This document shows, in pieces, positions 7,560 to 17,910 of a DNA stretch of 64,000 bases. The stretch is from Vibrio metschnikovii CIP 69.14. Its GTDB lineage: Bacteria; Pseudomonadota; Gammaproteobacteria; Enterobacterales; Vibrionaceae. A program made the position numbers and the translations under genes. The stretch spans positions 620,001 to 684,000 of the forward strand of contig NZ_ACZO01000007.1 in assembly GCF_000176155.1 (NCBI RefSeq), given 5' to 3'. Positions within the stretch are counted from its first letter, which is position 1; each line of letters starts with the position of its first letter. The notes under the pieces are model-generated. The model saw only the letters and a program-made list of their open reading frames with translations. It was not told the origin of the DNA and did no database searches.

Positions 7560-10500
7560 ATGAAAGAACATCAAGTACCAGAAGAACAGTATCCTCTTAT
7601 TGGTACTCAGCAGGGTATTTGGTTTGGGCAGCAACTGATGTTAAGACCCGAAGAATTTAACGTCGCCCATTACATCGAGCTTGATGGAGAGATTGATTTA
7701 GAATGCTTTAGCCAAGCTGTTAATAGCGGTATTTTTGCCGCTGATTCACTACATTTTCACTATTTCGAGATTGATGGGGAAATTAAGCAGGGGATTATCG
7801 AGCCTAAGCAAGCTCAAAACGTTTTGGAGATCATGGATTTCTCGCAAGCGGCTTCTGTTGATGAATCGGCTCTTGAATGGATGAAAGAGGATCTCGTTAC
7901 TCCGATCAATTTACAAGAGGCAAAACCAAGGTATCGACATTGCTTAATTCATGTGGGTGATAACAGCAAAACCAAGTGGCTATGGTATCAACGTTATCAT
8001 CATATTGATGTTGATGGATTTAGCATTAACGCCATCACTGATTATATTGTTAGCGAGTATAATCGGTTAGTTGCGGGGACCGCTGGGCCAACCCCATTTA
8101 CTCCTTTCAAAGCGGTTATCGATGAGCATCAGCACTTTCATCAATCTGAACAATATCAAGCGGCTCGTCATTTTTGGCAACAACAGGCACGTCAATTACC
8201 GGAAGCTCTCAGTTTAGTGACCGGAGGTAGACAAAGCTCGGCGAATATCGTTGAGAAATTCAACATTGAATTAGAGGGTGGCGATTGGCTTAATCGCGGA
8301 GGTCATAAAATTCTGCCTTCAGAGCTTGCCATGGCATTGGTATTTGCTTACCTACATTTAGTTTCTGGAGAGCAAAATATTGGTGTGGGCTTCCCATTTA
8401 TGCGTCGAATGGGTAGCTGCGCTGCGAGCTCATCAGGGGCCGTCGTCAATATTCTGCCGTTGACAGTAAACGTCGATCCAATAATGTCACTGTTTGATGT
8501 TGCTAGGTCGATGAATAAAGTTATCCGCCAAGCTCGTTGTTATCAAATGTACGATGCCGAACAAATTCAACGAGATTTCGGCAAAGTTGGGCAAGTTTTG
8601 TATGGACCAATTCTTAATTACAAACCTTTTGAAGAAGACATACATTTGGCAGGAATAAAAGGCCGGACGCACATCCTTTCAGCCGGCCCCATTGATGATA
8701 TTGAGTTTTCTCCCCAGCTAAATAATAACCAACTGGGCTTAACGTTGACCGGGAATGCTGCCAAGTACTCTGAACAGTCACTGGCCTTGCATGCGCATCG
8801 TTTCGCTTATATGGTCGAACAGATAGCCCGTAATCCAGATACCGCTTTGCATACACTGGATATTATTCCGACGGATGAACGAACGAATATTGCTCGGTGG
8901 TCTACAGGAAAGACGCTGAATGAAAAACCTCAAGTTCAGACAGTGTTAGCCGTATTTGATCAACAGGTTAAATTGAAACCTAATGTCGAGGCGCTAAAAT
9001 TTGCTCAACAGAGTTGGAGCTTTATTCAGCTAGACAGAGCTGTTGAAAATAAAGCCCAGCAGATTAAGGGATTGGGCGCTCGCAAAGGTGATATCATTGG
9101 TGTCGCCATTCCTCGTAGTGCTGACACGATTATCACAATGTTGGCTATCCTACGAGTAGGGGCAGTCTACCTTCCTATTGATTTAGCATATCCCCAGGAA
9201 CGTATCGAAACCATTTTAGAACAAGCCCAACCATGGGGGGTGATGGTGGAAAACGCTGAGCTCTTGCCGTGGAATCACCTTACCCGTTGTATCTCTTTGA
9301 CTGATTTAGGCAGCCTAGCTGTTACTGAGCGTATCAAGGTTGATATTGATCCTTCAGATATCGCTTATATTGTATTTACCTCTGGCTCGACGGGTAAACC
9401 GAAAGGGGTAATGAACACTCATGGTGCGTTGCTAAACTTATTACATTCACATCAGCATTCCATTTTTGCTCGTACCATTCGATGTCTTGCTGAGAAATAT
9501 CAATGTGCTGAGAATGATGTGCTAGTGAGAGCTGCGCATACGACATCATTCTCATTTGATGCGTCTTGGGAGCAAGTGCTCTGGATGCTCTGTGGTCATT
9601 CACTGTACCTGTACGATGATGAACAACGCAAAGATGCCTATGAATTAACTGAAAAAGTCAAAAAAGATCATATTGATGCATTAGATCTTCCCCCTCTATT
9701 ATTGGGTCAAATGCTTGATAACCAATTGATGGAAGCTGAGCATGTCCCTTCACTAGTGTTAATCGGGAGTGAAGCTGTGCCAGAGAAACTCTGGTCGAGA
9801 GTGAAAGCTTATCCGCAATTGTTGGTGGAAAACTTCTACGGCCCCACCGAGTTTACCGTTGATGCCGTGAGTGCATCACTCAACGTCGACGACACCCCCG
9901 TTATTGGTCGCCCAATACTCAACGCTCAAGCTTATGTGTTAGACAAGCAATTAAATGCGGTTGCTGTTGGTGTGGTTGGTGAGTTGTATCTTGCTGGGGC
10001 CGGGTTGGCAAAAGGGTATTTAAATCAAGCTGGAATGACAGCAGAGCGGTTCATCGCTAATCCCTTTGCACATGGTCAAATCATGTATAGAACCGGTGAT
10101 TTAGTGAAATGGCGTGATAATGGTCAGTTGGACTTTGTTGGCCGTAGTGACGATCAGGTCAAAATTCGTGGTTTCCGTATCGAGCTTGCTGACGTGGAAA
10201 GCATAATTAGTGCTATTGATGGCGTTGAAACAAGCGTGGTGGTGGCAGAGCGTTATGGAGAGTCTCACCGACTGATCGCGTACTGTACATTGGTCAATCC
10301 GGATCGGTCTGAGTTAAATGAATCTCTCTTATTGGCCCATATTTCCTCCTCTGCGCCAGAATACATGGTGCCTGCCGCTTTAGTGATCATCGATAAATTT
10401 CCTCTTAATGTGAACGGTAAAATTGACCGAAAGTCACTACCTAAACCTGTGATTATGTCTAGCCATGGGAGCGTGGCTCCGACTACCCAAGAAGAGCAAG

Positions 10501-13500
10501 TCTTATGCGATGCGATTGCTGAACTACTTGGAATAGCAAAGGTTGGAACGTCGGACGATTTCTTTGCTCTCGGAGGAGATAGTATTTCTGCGATGGGCCT
10601 TGGCACATTATTACGGAAAGTGGGTTATGAGCTCCGCCCTAAAGAAGTATTTGCGGCACGTCAGTTAGGCGTGATGGCAACGTTGATGAAACCGCTTAGT
10701 ATTGCTCGTCAAGGTACACTCAATCAGGATGGGGAAATTCGGCCTCTACCAATGTGGCGCTGGTTTGAAGAAACCTTTGCTGAAAACACGAGTTATGTTC
10801 AAGGCGTATTTGTCGAGATCGAACCCGATGTGATGCTAGTCCATCTTCAAGCTGGATTAAAGCAATTGGTCGCTCACTATTCTGCCTGCCGCTTGATGAA
10901 ACGAAATCAAGGTTACCGTATTGAGCCAGTGGAGAAGGTAAATACCGATTCTTGGTTAACAACGAGTCGAGTTGAAGATCTGGAATACGTTGATCTTGAT
11001 GAAATGTTTGAACAATTTGGTCAAAGGTTAGCGCCGAACAGGAATATGCTCCAACTGATCCATGTTGTTGATAGAGCAGGGCGAAGTGGATTAATGATCC
11101 TTGCTCATCACTTGATCATTGATGGGGTCTCTTGGCGAATTTTATTGCCGCAGTTAAAAATGTTGGTTCGCGCGCAAGTCAATGGAAGCAAGCCTGATCT
11201 TAACTTTGAGGTTACTGGACTGAATACTTGGTCGCAAGCGCTCTACCAACACTTACCACAGTTGATGAAGCAAGCGAAAGGTTGGATTGAGCAGGAGTCT
11301 TGCTTTATTGAGCCGTTAAAACCGTCAACGGCAAAGGGCCGTATTATTCATCATCGGGCATTGTTACCGACAGAGCTAACACAAAATGTTATTCGCTATT
11401 GCCAAGAATCCCGAGTGCTCGACATTGATGAGATATTGATGGCAGCGGTGACATCTGCACTAGGTAAGTGTTATCAAAAAGAAGCGATTAAGCTGAATTT
11501 AGAATCTCATGGTCGTGAAGAGTTTGACGCTGCACTGAACCTTACGCAAACCATAGGCTGGTTTACTACTGAATTTCCAATCGTCGTTGTTCTACCTAAA
11601 GACGGCGACCTTGTCGAGTTACTTAAACAGGTAAAACAATCTAAGCGGCGCATCAAGGATAAAGGCTTAGGTTATATGTCTTTGAGATATTTAGATAACG
11701 TATATCGTGATGAGCTTGCAGAATTATCTAAGCGTAATCAAGCATCGTTATTGTTTAATTACTTAGGACGTTTTGAGCAGGAACAGGGTAACTGGACTCC
11801 CATTCGTCGGCAGGGTAAGTTTGCCGATACGTTAGCGGTCTCTTTAAATAGCGATAACGCTCTGTTACATCCGTTAGAACTGAATGTTTTTGTCGATGAG
11901 AGTGACCAAGAGACCAAATTTGCTCTTAATTGGACTTGGGATGAAGCGCAATTCAGTCATGATGAGATTCGCGTTATTGGCAACCATATCACTCAGCAAC
12001 TTGAAGCGATTCTGGATTGGTTTAGTGCGCAACAAGAGCCACAAGCGATCCTTCGGGTTCCAGCTGAATTTACTGAAGATGATGTATCACTCAACGATGC
12101 AGAAAGGTTAGCTCATCGCTTTGGCCCATTTAGCGATATTCTTCCCGCTTTACCGCTGCAAGAGGGCTTATTGTTTCAATCACAACTGGGAGATGAGAAA
12201 AGTAACTACAACTCAACGACCCGATTAAGCTTCAACGGTACAATAGTACCGCAGCGAGTTCAGCAAGCGCTGAATGCCGTGATCATGCGTCATCGGCAAT
12301 TACTGGCTAAATTCGACAGTTCGATTTTAGGAAGAACCGTTCAATTGCTTCCTCAAGCGATGGCTTCTTGGCCATTGAAGTGTATCGATATTCGTAAAGA
12401 GAGTCGTCAATATCAACAGGCGTATCTTGAGCAAGTGGAAAAGAAAGAACTCGTTCGTCAATTTGATCTCAATAACCCTAATGAATCATTACTGGGTGCG
12501 ACGTTAATCCATCATGGTGACAATCACAGCACTTTATTTATTTCTGCTCATCATCTCGTTGTTGATGGTTGGTCAACCCCTATTTTATTGGCTGATTTCC
12601 TTGCCGCCTATGGCCAAGACAATCAAAACCTGCCACAGATATCCTCTCAATATGCAGATGTCGTCAATCAACTTAAACTGCGGGATAAAGCCCCCGCTCA
12701 AGCACTTTGGCAACAGGTACTGAAGGACGTGACACCAACGATTGCCTTCGAAGATATCCCCGTTGAGGATAGTGTAAAAGAGGGGGAATTGATCATTGGC
12801 GCAGAGCAAACCCAGCAATTAACCCAATGCTTAAGTCGTTATGGTTTGACGTTCAATTCATTGGTACAAGGGATTTGGTCATGTATTTTGGGGAGCATAA
12901 CAGGTCGAGAAGATATCGTATTTGGTACGCCAATCTCTGGTCGATTTGGGCATATAAAGGGCATTGATGAGCACATTGGTTTGTTCAGCAATACAATTCC
13001 CGTGCGTATGAAACTGAATCCTAAACAGAGCTTGTTGCAACAATTACAAGCTCATCAGAACACTCAAATTCAGCTTCTTGAGCATGATGAACTGGGTTTG
13101 AGTGAAATTCAGCAGTTGGCGGGGGGCGAAACATTATTTGATACCTTATTAGTGGTGGAAAATTACCCTGATCATTCTGATTGGTACCAACGAGATTATC
13201 AGGGAGCGAAACTTACCCACATTCACAACCGAGGCTATACCCACTACCCATTGACTATCCTGGTTCTCCCTGGTGAGCAAATCCATATTCTATTTGAGTA
13301 TCGTGACACTATTGGTATTGCACAGCAAGTCATGCAGCGTTTTGAGAGAGTACTGCAAACCATTATTGATGAGCCCGATATTCCCTTGTCACAACTGGAT
13401 TTACGGTTAGAGGAAGAAACCGTCCTTCAGCAGCGTATTAACCGGACGGAAACTGAAGTTCGTCATAGTACATTAGGCATGCTCATGACCGAGCAGGCAG

Positions 13501-16028
13501 AGCGCACACCGGATCATGTTGCCTTGGTCGATAATGAATATAGTTTCAGCTATCGAGAGATGCGTGAATACGTCATTGCTATCACTAACTTATTGGTTAA
13601 TCAGGGTATTAATATCGGTGATATCGTTGCCGTTGCGCTACCAAGAAGCGTTAAACTCAGTCTTGCTCTTAACAGTATAATCGAATCTGGGGCCGCTTAT
13701 CTTCCGTTAGATGTCAGTTACCCCGATGATAGATTGGCTTATATGATCAGCGATGCTAAGCCGAAACTGATCATCACTACCTCTGATTATAGCGAGCGTT
13801 TTAGCGATCTTGGTGAGCTTTTTATCTTAGATGAACTACCACAAGCCACACCATATAGCGATGTAACGAGACAACAAGCATTACGCCCAGAACATGGCGC
13901 GTACATTATTTATACCTCAGGTTCTACAGGTAATCCAAAAGGAGTGCTGGTTTCTCATCAAGCGATCATTAACCGTTTGCAATGGATGCAGCACGAATAT
14001 CAACTTAATCACAAAGACGTTGTACTACAGAAAACACCTTGTAGCTTCGATGTTTCCGTATGGGAGTTCTTCTGGCCATTGATTCAGGGGGCAACCTTAG
14101 TTATGGCTCCACCAGAATCGCATAAAGATCCAGAATGGCTTATGTCGATTATTGAAGATTATCAAGTCACGACGATGCACTTTGTTCCTTCAATGCTTGC
14201 TGCGTTTATCGCGTCGATAGCGGCGAACTCGGATAAAGAGCGCAACGTCGCCCCAAGTTTACAGCGCGTATTTTGTTCGGGTGAGGCGTTATCTAAGGAT
14301 TTATCGACGGCCTATGCCAAGTGGATTAACGCACCGTTACATAATCTGTACGGCCCGACGGAAGCCGCTGTTGATGTGACCTATTGTCCAGCGTTTGGTG
14401 AATCACTGGACGAGAGTTTTGGCAATAGCGTACCGATTGGCTTGCCAGTTTGGAATACGCAGTTGTATGTCTTAGATAGCTTTCTGCGAGAAACACCTCT
14501 CGGTGTTCCTGGTGAGTTGTATCTTGCTGGAGAACAACTGGCGATTGGTTATCTTAATCGACATTCACTTACCGCCGATAGATTTATAGCCAATCCGTTT
14601 ACTCATGGAGAGCGCATGTATCGGACGGGGGATATCGTCCGTTGGTTACCGTCAGGGAAAATAGAATATTTGGGAAGAAGTGATGAGCAGCTAAAAATCC
14701 GAGGTCAGCGAATTGAACTCGGTGAGATCGAAGTCGCCCTTCAGTCTTTGCCAAGTGTTAAGCAAGCCTTGGTCTGTGCCAAAGTCTTCGGCTTAGAAAA
14801 AAGTATGGCAGGAGCCGATGAGCGTCAATTGGTTGGTTACGTGATTCTCAATGAAGATGTCCATATCGAGGGTGAAGCGCTTAAAGCTGCTTTGGCAGAT
14901 TACCTTCCTGCTCATATGGTGCCCATCGCAATCATTATCATGGAGACATTTCCTCTCAGCGCTAATGGTAAGTTAGATCGTAAGGCGCTGCCTTTACCTA
15001 GCGATATACTGATAGGGGAAGGCCGTAAAGCGCGTCCTGGCTTAGAAACCCAACTAGTAGGTATTTTTGCTGATGTGTTAGGCATTGACTCGCTGTCTGC
15101 TGAAGATGATTTTTTCTCGTTAGGCGGCCACTCTTTAATGGCTATGAAGCTAGCAGCAGACATTCGACGAGTCTTAAATGTCCCAGTTACTGTCGGTCAA
15201 ATCATGGTCAATTCTACGGTGGAAAAACTGGCGTTATTACTGCTTGATGATAAGGCTCGTAATGATCCAACCTTGGCAGGGTTTGGAGACGTACTTCCTA
15301 TCCGTGCAGGCCATGGGCCTGCTTTATTTTGCATCAACTCAGCATCGGGTTTTGCTTGGCAATACACAGGATTACCGAAGTATTTACAAGGACATTATCC
15401 TATTATTGGTCTCCAATCTCCACGCCCATCTGGGGCCATGGCGGTGGGAGCAGACATGCAAGAAGCTTGTGATATTTACCTGAAAGCCCTAAAGGCGATA
15501 CAGCCTCATGGACCCTATCATCTATTGGGCTATTCATTTGGCGGCAATGTGGCACATAGCTTAGCTGCTCAGCTTCAGCAGCAAGGTGAAGAGGTGGCCT
15601 TTCTTTGTCTTTTCGATACTTATCCACCCGAAGGGCAGGATTGGGAAGGACCAATGAATGAAGAGGTGCAGGATGAAATCCAACGAGAGAAAGAGCGATT
15701 TCTTACCACCAATGATGTAACAGATGATGAACTTGATCAGCAAAGAGCCAAGATGTTTGAGGACATCACCGCCAACTATGAGGATGCGGTTCGGTTGCTG
15801 TCTGGGGCTCAATCATTAAAGTATCAGGGTAGAGTGGAGTTATTTGTCGCTCAAAGAACGCTACCCCAAGGCTATGATATTGATCAGCACTGGCAGTCAT
15901 TCATAACAGGGCTAGAAAAGTATTACTTTGATTGCTCTCATGAAGACATTATTACATCCGAACATGTTGGAAAAATCGGTGAGCAACTTAACCAACTGTT
16001 ATCCGAGAAAAAGACGCTCAAAGCATAA
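7560..16028 (+). CDS. vabF: Two-module NRPS, C-A-T-E-C-A-T-TE, for a DHB-(D-cationic amino acid)-Ser siderophore
   Basis: A 2822-residue synthetase. Domains read in order: condensation C1 (HHIDVDG, residues 147-153); adenylation A1 (FTSGSTGKPKG about 607, YGPTEF about 760, NGKIDRK about 950); carrier T1 (GGDS, Ser1008); epimerisation E (HHLIIDG 1183-1189, then TIGWFTTEFP and LLFNYLGRF); C2 (HHLVVDG 1664-1670); A2 (TSGSTGNPKG about 2119); T2 (GGHS, Ser2525); thioesterase TE (GYSFGG, Ser2659). By eye the A2 pocket reads DVWHFSLVDK, the EntF serine code. A1 reads DAEDLGFVDK, whose two extra acidic residues fit a cationic side chain (Arg, Lys or Orn). The E domain predicts the D form. Known relatives are VabF (D-Arg) and the chrysobactin synthetase (D-Lys). 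The symbol assumes the former. The TE may oligomerise and cyclise the product as EntF does. Confidence 0.9.
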   Translation: MKEHQVPEEQYPLIGTQQGIWFGQQLMLRPEEFNVAHYIELDGEIDLECFSQAVNSGIFAADSLHFHYFEIDGEIKQGIIEPKQAQNVLEIMDFSQAASVDESALEWMKEDLVTPINLQEAKPRYRHCLIHVGDNSKTKWLWYQRYHHIDVDGFSINAITDYIVSEYNRLVAGTAGPTPFTPFKAVIDEHQHFHQSEQYQAARHFWQQQARQLPEALSLVTGGRQSSANIVEKFNIELEGGDWLNRGGHKILPSELAMALVFAYLHLVSGEQNIGVGFPFMRRMGSCAASSSGAVVNILPLTVNVDPIMSLFDVARSMNKVIRQARCYQMYDAEQIQRDFGKVGQVLYGPILNYKPFEEDIHLAGIKGRTHILSAGPIDDIEFSPQLNNNQLGLTLTGNAAKYSEQSLALHAHRFAYMVEQIARNPDTALHTLDIIPTDERTNIARWSTGKTLNEKPQVQTVLAVFDQQVKLKPNVEALKFAQQSWSFIQLDRAVENKAQQIKGLGARKGDIIGVAIPRSADTIITMLAILRVGAVYLPIDLAYPQERIETILEQAQPWGVMVENAELLPWNHLTRCISLTDLGSLAVTERIKVDIDPSDIAYIVFTSGSTGKPKGVMNTHGALLNLLHSHQHSIFARTIRCLAEKYQCAENDVLVRAAHTTSFSFDASWEQVLWMLCGHSLYLYDDEQRKDAYELTEKVKKDHIDALDLPPLLLGQMLDNQLMEAEHVPSLVLIGSEAVPEKLWSRVKAYPQLLVENFYGPTEFTVDAVSASLNVDDTPVIGRPILNAQAYVLDKQLNAVAVGVVGELYLAGAGLAKGYLNQAGMTAERFIANPFAHGQIMYRTGDLVKWRDNGQLDFVGRSDDQVKIRGFRIELADVESIISAIDGVETSVVVAERYGESHRLIAYCTLVNPDRSELNESLLLAHISSSAPEYMVPAALVIIDKFPLNVNGKIDRKSLPKPVIMSSHGSVAPTTQEEQVLCDAIAELLGIAKVGTSDDFFALGGDSISAMGLGTLLRKVGYELRPKEVFAARQLGVMATLMKPLSIARQGTLNQDGEIRPLPMWRWFEETFAENTSYVQGVFVEIEPDVMLVHLQAGLKQLVAHYSACRLMKRNQGYRIEPVEKVNTDSWLTTSRVEDLEYVDLDEMFEQFGQRLAPNRNMLQLIHVVDRAGRSGLMILAHHLIIDGVSWRILLPQLKMLVRAQVNGSKPDLNFEVTGLNTWSQALYQHLPQLMKQAKGWIEQESCFIEPLKPSTAKGRIIHHRALLPTELTQNVIRYCQESRVLDIDEILMAAVTSALGKCYQKEAIKLNLESHGREEFDAALNLTQTIGWFTTEFPIVVVLPKDGDLVELLKQVKQSKRRIKDKGLGYMSLRYLDNVYRDELAELSKRNQASLLFNYLGRFEQEQGNWTPIRRQGKFADTLAVSLNSDNALLHPLELNVFVDESDQETKFALNWTWDEAQFSHDEIRVIGNHITQQLEAILDWFSAQQEPQAILRVPAEFTEDDVSLNDAERLAHRFGPFSDILPALPLQEGLLFQSQLGDEKSNYNSTTRLSFNGTIVPQRVQQALNAVIMRHRQLLAKFDSSILGRTVQLLPQAMASWPLKCIDIRKESRQYQQAYLEQVEKKELVRQFDLNNPNESLLGATLIHHGDNHSTLFISAHHLVVDGWSTPILLADFLAAYGQDNQNLPQISSQYADVVNQLKLRDKAPAQALWQQVLKDVTPTIAFEDIPVEDSVKEGELIIGAEQTQQLTQCLSRYGLTFNSLVQGIWSCILGSITGREDIVFGTPISGRFGHIKGIDEHIGLFSNTIPVRMKLNPKQSLLQQLQAHQNTQIQLLEHDELGLSEIQQLAGGETLFDTLLVVENYPDHSDWYQRDYQGAKLTHIHNRGYTHYPLTILVLPGEQIHILFEYRDTIGIAQQVMQRFERVLQTIIDEPDIPLSQLDLRLEEETVLQQRINRTETEVRHSTLGMLMTEQAERTPDHVALVDNEYSFSYREMREYVIAITNLLVNQGINIGDIVAVALPRSVKLSLALNSIIESGAAYLPLDVSYPDDRLAYMISDAKPKLIITTSDYSERFSDLGELFILDELPQATPYSDVTRQQALRPEHGAYIIYTSGSTGNPKGVLVSHQAIINRLQWMQHEYQLNHKDVVLQKTPCSFDVSVWEFFWPLIQGATLVMAPPESHKDPEWLMSIIEDYQVTTMHFVPSMLAAFIASIAANSDKERNVAPSLQRVFCSGEALSKDLSTAYAKWINAPLHNLYGPTEAAVDVTYCPAFGESLDESFGNSVPIGLPVWNTQLYVLDSFLRETPLGVPGELYLAGEQLAIGYLNRHSLTADRFIANPFTHGERMYRTGDIVRWLPSGKIEYLGRSDEQLKIRGQRIELGEIEVALQSLPSVKQALVCAKVFGLEKSMAGADERQLVGYVILNEDVHIEGEALKAALADYLPAHMVPIAIIIMETFPLSANGKLDRKALPLPSDILIGEGRKARPGLETQLVGIFADVLGIDSLSAEDDFFSLGGHSLMAMKLAADIRRVLNVPVTVGQIMVNSTVEKLALLLLDDKARNDPTLAGFGDVLPIRAGHGPALFCINSASGFAWQYTGLPKYLQGHYPIIGLQSPRPSGAMAVGADMQEACDIYLKALKAIQPHGPYHLLGYSFGGNVAHSLAAQLQQQGEEVAFLCLFDTYPPEGQDWEGPMNEEVQDEIQREKERFLTTNDVTDDELDQQRAKMFEDITANYEDAVRLLSGAQSLKYQGRVELFVAQRTLPQGYDIDQHWQSFITGLEKYYFDCSHEDIITSEHVGKIGEQLNQLLSEKKTLKA

Positions 16029-16029
16029 G

Positions 16030-16057
16030 GAAAAACCGGCATACGCCGGTTTTTTTC
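16030..16057 (+). terminator. Rho-independent terminator of the esterase-NRPS operon
   Basis: Hairpin with stem ACCGGC/GCCGGT around ATAC, preceded by an A-run and followed by seven T, directly after the NRPS stop. It can also serve the converging ABC transporter operon from the other strand. Confidence 0.9.
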
Positions 16058-16061
16058 GTTA

Positions 16062-16868
16062 TCAAGACTTGGGTATGATCAAGGGAGTATGGCTTAGAGG
16101 GTCATCAATAATAATGCTGTGTAACCCATAGACGTGGTGGATCAATGCTTCACTAATGATTTCTTTTGGGCTACCTTGGGCGATAATCGCGCCTGACTTC
16201 ATCACAATCAAGTGGTCTGCGTAGCGACAAGAATGATTCAGGTCATGCAGTACGGCAACGACGGTGCGATTCTCTTCTCGATTTAGCTTTCTAAACAGGT
16301 TGAGTAACTCGATTTGATGGGCGATATCTAGGTATGTTGTGGGTTCATCCAATAACAAGTAGGGCGTTTGCTGTGCTAAAGCCATCGCTACCCATACACG
16401 TTGACGTTGTCCGCCGGATAGAGAGTCAACCGTTTGCTGCAGTAATCCCTCTATATTGGTCGCTTGAATGGCATCCTTGACGGCTTTTTCATCCTCTAAT
16501 GTCCAGCGACGTAGAAAAGATTGATGGGGAAAGCGTCCTCTTGCGACCAGTTCATGCACAGTGATACCTGTTGGTGCGATGGCAGATTGAGGGAGCAAAC
16601 TGAGTATTTTGGCTAATTCTTTTCGTGGATATCGTTCGAGGTTCTTACCATCGAAGCAAATTTTTCCTTCACTGGGGGAGAGCAGTTTACTTAGCCCGCG
16701 CAGTAAAGTCGATTTACCACAGCCATTGGGTCCAAGGATAACGGTAAATTGCTTATCTGGTATGTCAAGCGATAGTCCATGAGTGATCTGAGTATCTTGA
16801 TAAGCGAGCGTGATATTTTTGGCTTGCAAACGGCTCTCTTCAAATATGGATTGTAGTGTATTTACCAA
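16062..16868 (-). CDS. FepC-like ATPase of the ferric siderophore ABC importer
   Basis: A 268-residue ABC ATPase with Walker A GPNGCGKST (about residues 46-54), signature LSGGQRQRVWVAMALAQ, Walker B LLLDEPTTYLD and the switch His in VLHDLNHSCRYADH. It energises the inner-membrane permease encoded just upstream. The start is probably TTG at 16868, only five bases after the stop of the permease gene, so translation is coupled. No ATG fits. It is the last gene of a three-gene permease-permease-ATPase operon and converges with the NRPS operon. Confidence 0.9.
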   Translation of the reverse strand: MVNTLQSIFEESRLQAKNITLAYQDTQITHGLSLDIPDKQFTVILGPNGCGKSTLLRGLSKLLSPSEGKICFDGKNLERYPRKELAKILSLLPQSAIAPTGITVHELVARGRFPHQSFLRRWTLEDEKAVKDAIQATNIEGLLQQTVDSLSGGQRQRVWVAMALAQQTPYLLLDEPTTYLDIAHQIELLNLFRKLNREENRTVVAVLHDLNHSCRYADHLIVMKSGAIIAQGSPKEIISEALIHHVYGLHSIIIDDPLSHTPLIIPKS

Positions 16869-16872
16869 AACA

Positions 16873-17910
16873 TCAGCTTCCGGATTGTTGAATTAAAAGA
16901 TATATCAGATAGCAACCACCAATACTGATGGTGACAACTCCGACAGGCAATTGATTAGGGGCAAATAAATTAGCAGCGATAAAGTCTGATAAAGTAAGCA
17001 GCATTGCCCCCATTAATGCAGACGGAATGAGGGCGACTCCCCCTTCCTTCATCAACTTTTTCACCAATTGTGGCGCAACAAGAGAAATGAAAGAGATAGG
17101 GCCAGTTGTGGCGGTTACAGCTGCGGTTAAAATGACACCGAATAATAGGGCGAGTTGGCGTGTTTTTTCGCTACTGATTCCCAGAATCTTTGCACTGTCA
17201 TCGCCCATTTCTAGTATGTTCATTTTTCGTGTCAGCATGGCTGCTGCGATCAAAGCCACTAATATAAATGATAATGAAGGGATAATTTGCTTCCAACTCA
17301 ACCCGTTAAGAGAGCCTGCTCCCCACAGGGCGGCGGTCATCGCAGTTTCTAGGCTACTTGAAACCATCATCCAAGTATTCAAAGCGCTTAACATTGCACT
17401 GATACCAATACCGATGATGATAAGACGAAAACCTTCGATACCGTGCTTAAAGGCCAGTAAATAAACCACACCTGAGCAGACAATACCGCCGATAATCGCA
17501 CCTAAAGCTATCTGGAAATAACTGCCTCCAATCAGAATAATGACAACAAGTGCACCAGTATAAGCACCAGTATTGAATCCAATAATATCTGGACTGCCTA
17601 ATGGATTACGGATTAAGGATTGAAACAAAGCACCACTCACCCCGAGAGCGGCACCAAAGATGAGTCCGGAGGTGAGACGCGGTAGTCGCCATTCAAGGAT
17701 GACGGCAGTAAGAAACTTTTCCCCTTTGCCAAGAAGTACTTGTGACAGCTCAGTAAAGGAGGTCTGTAACTGCCCAGTTGAGAGCGCAAAAGCTGCGACG
17801 ATGATGGTGAAGCAGAATAAAACTAAAGACCATTTGAGCGAGCGTTTTGAGATAAGGATATTCAGCCAGCCATTTTGGCTACCTAGCAAAATAGTATTGG
17901 ATGGTTGCAT
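16873..17910 (-). CDS. FepG-like inner-membrane permease of the ferric siderophore importer
   Basis: A 345-residue FecCD/BtuC-family permease with about nine or ten hydrophobic segments. Family motifs include GAALGVSGALFQSLIRNPLGSPDIIGFNTGAY (about 80-115) and ATTGPISFISLVAPQLVKKLMKEG (about 265-290), which carries the coupling region for the ATPase. ATG at 17910 overlaps the TAA of the preceding permease gene by one base, indicating coupled translation. It pairs with the second permease to form the heterodimeric channel for the ferric catecholate. Confidence 0.9.
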   Translation of the reverse strand: MQPSNTILLGSQNGWLNILISKRSLKWSLVLFCFTIIVAAFALSTGQLQTSFTELSQVLLGKGEKFLTAVILEWRLPRLTSGLIFGAALGVSGALFQSLIRNPLGSPDIIGFNTGAYTGALVVIILIGGSYFQIALGAIIGGIVCSGVVYLLAFKHGIEGFRLIIIGIGISAMLSALNTWMMVSSSLETAMTAALWGAGSLNGLSWKQIIPSLSFILVALIAAAMLTRKMNILEMGDDSAKILGISSEKTRQLALLFGVILTAAVTATTGPISFISLVAPQLVKKLMKEGGVALIPSALMGAMLLTLSDFIAANLFAPNQLPVGVVTISIGGCYLIYLLIQQSGS

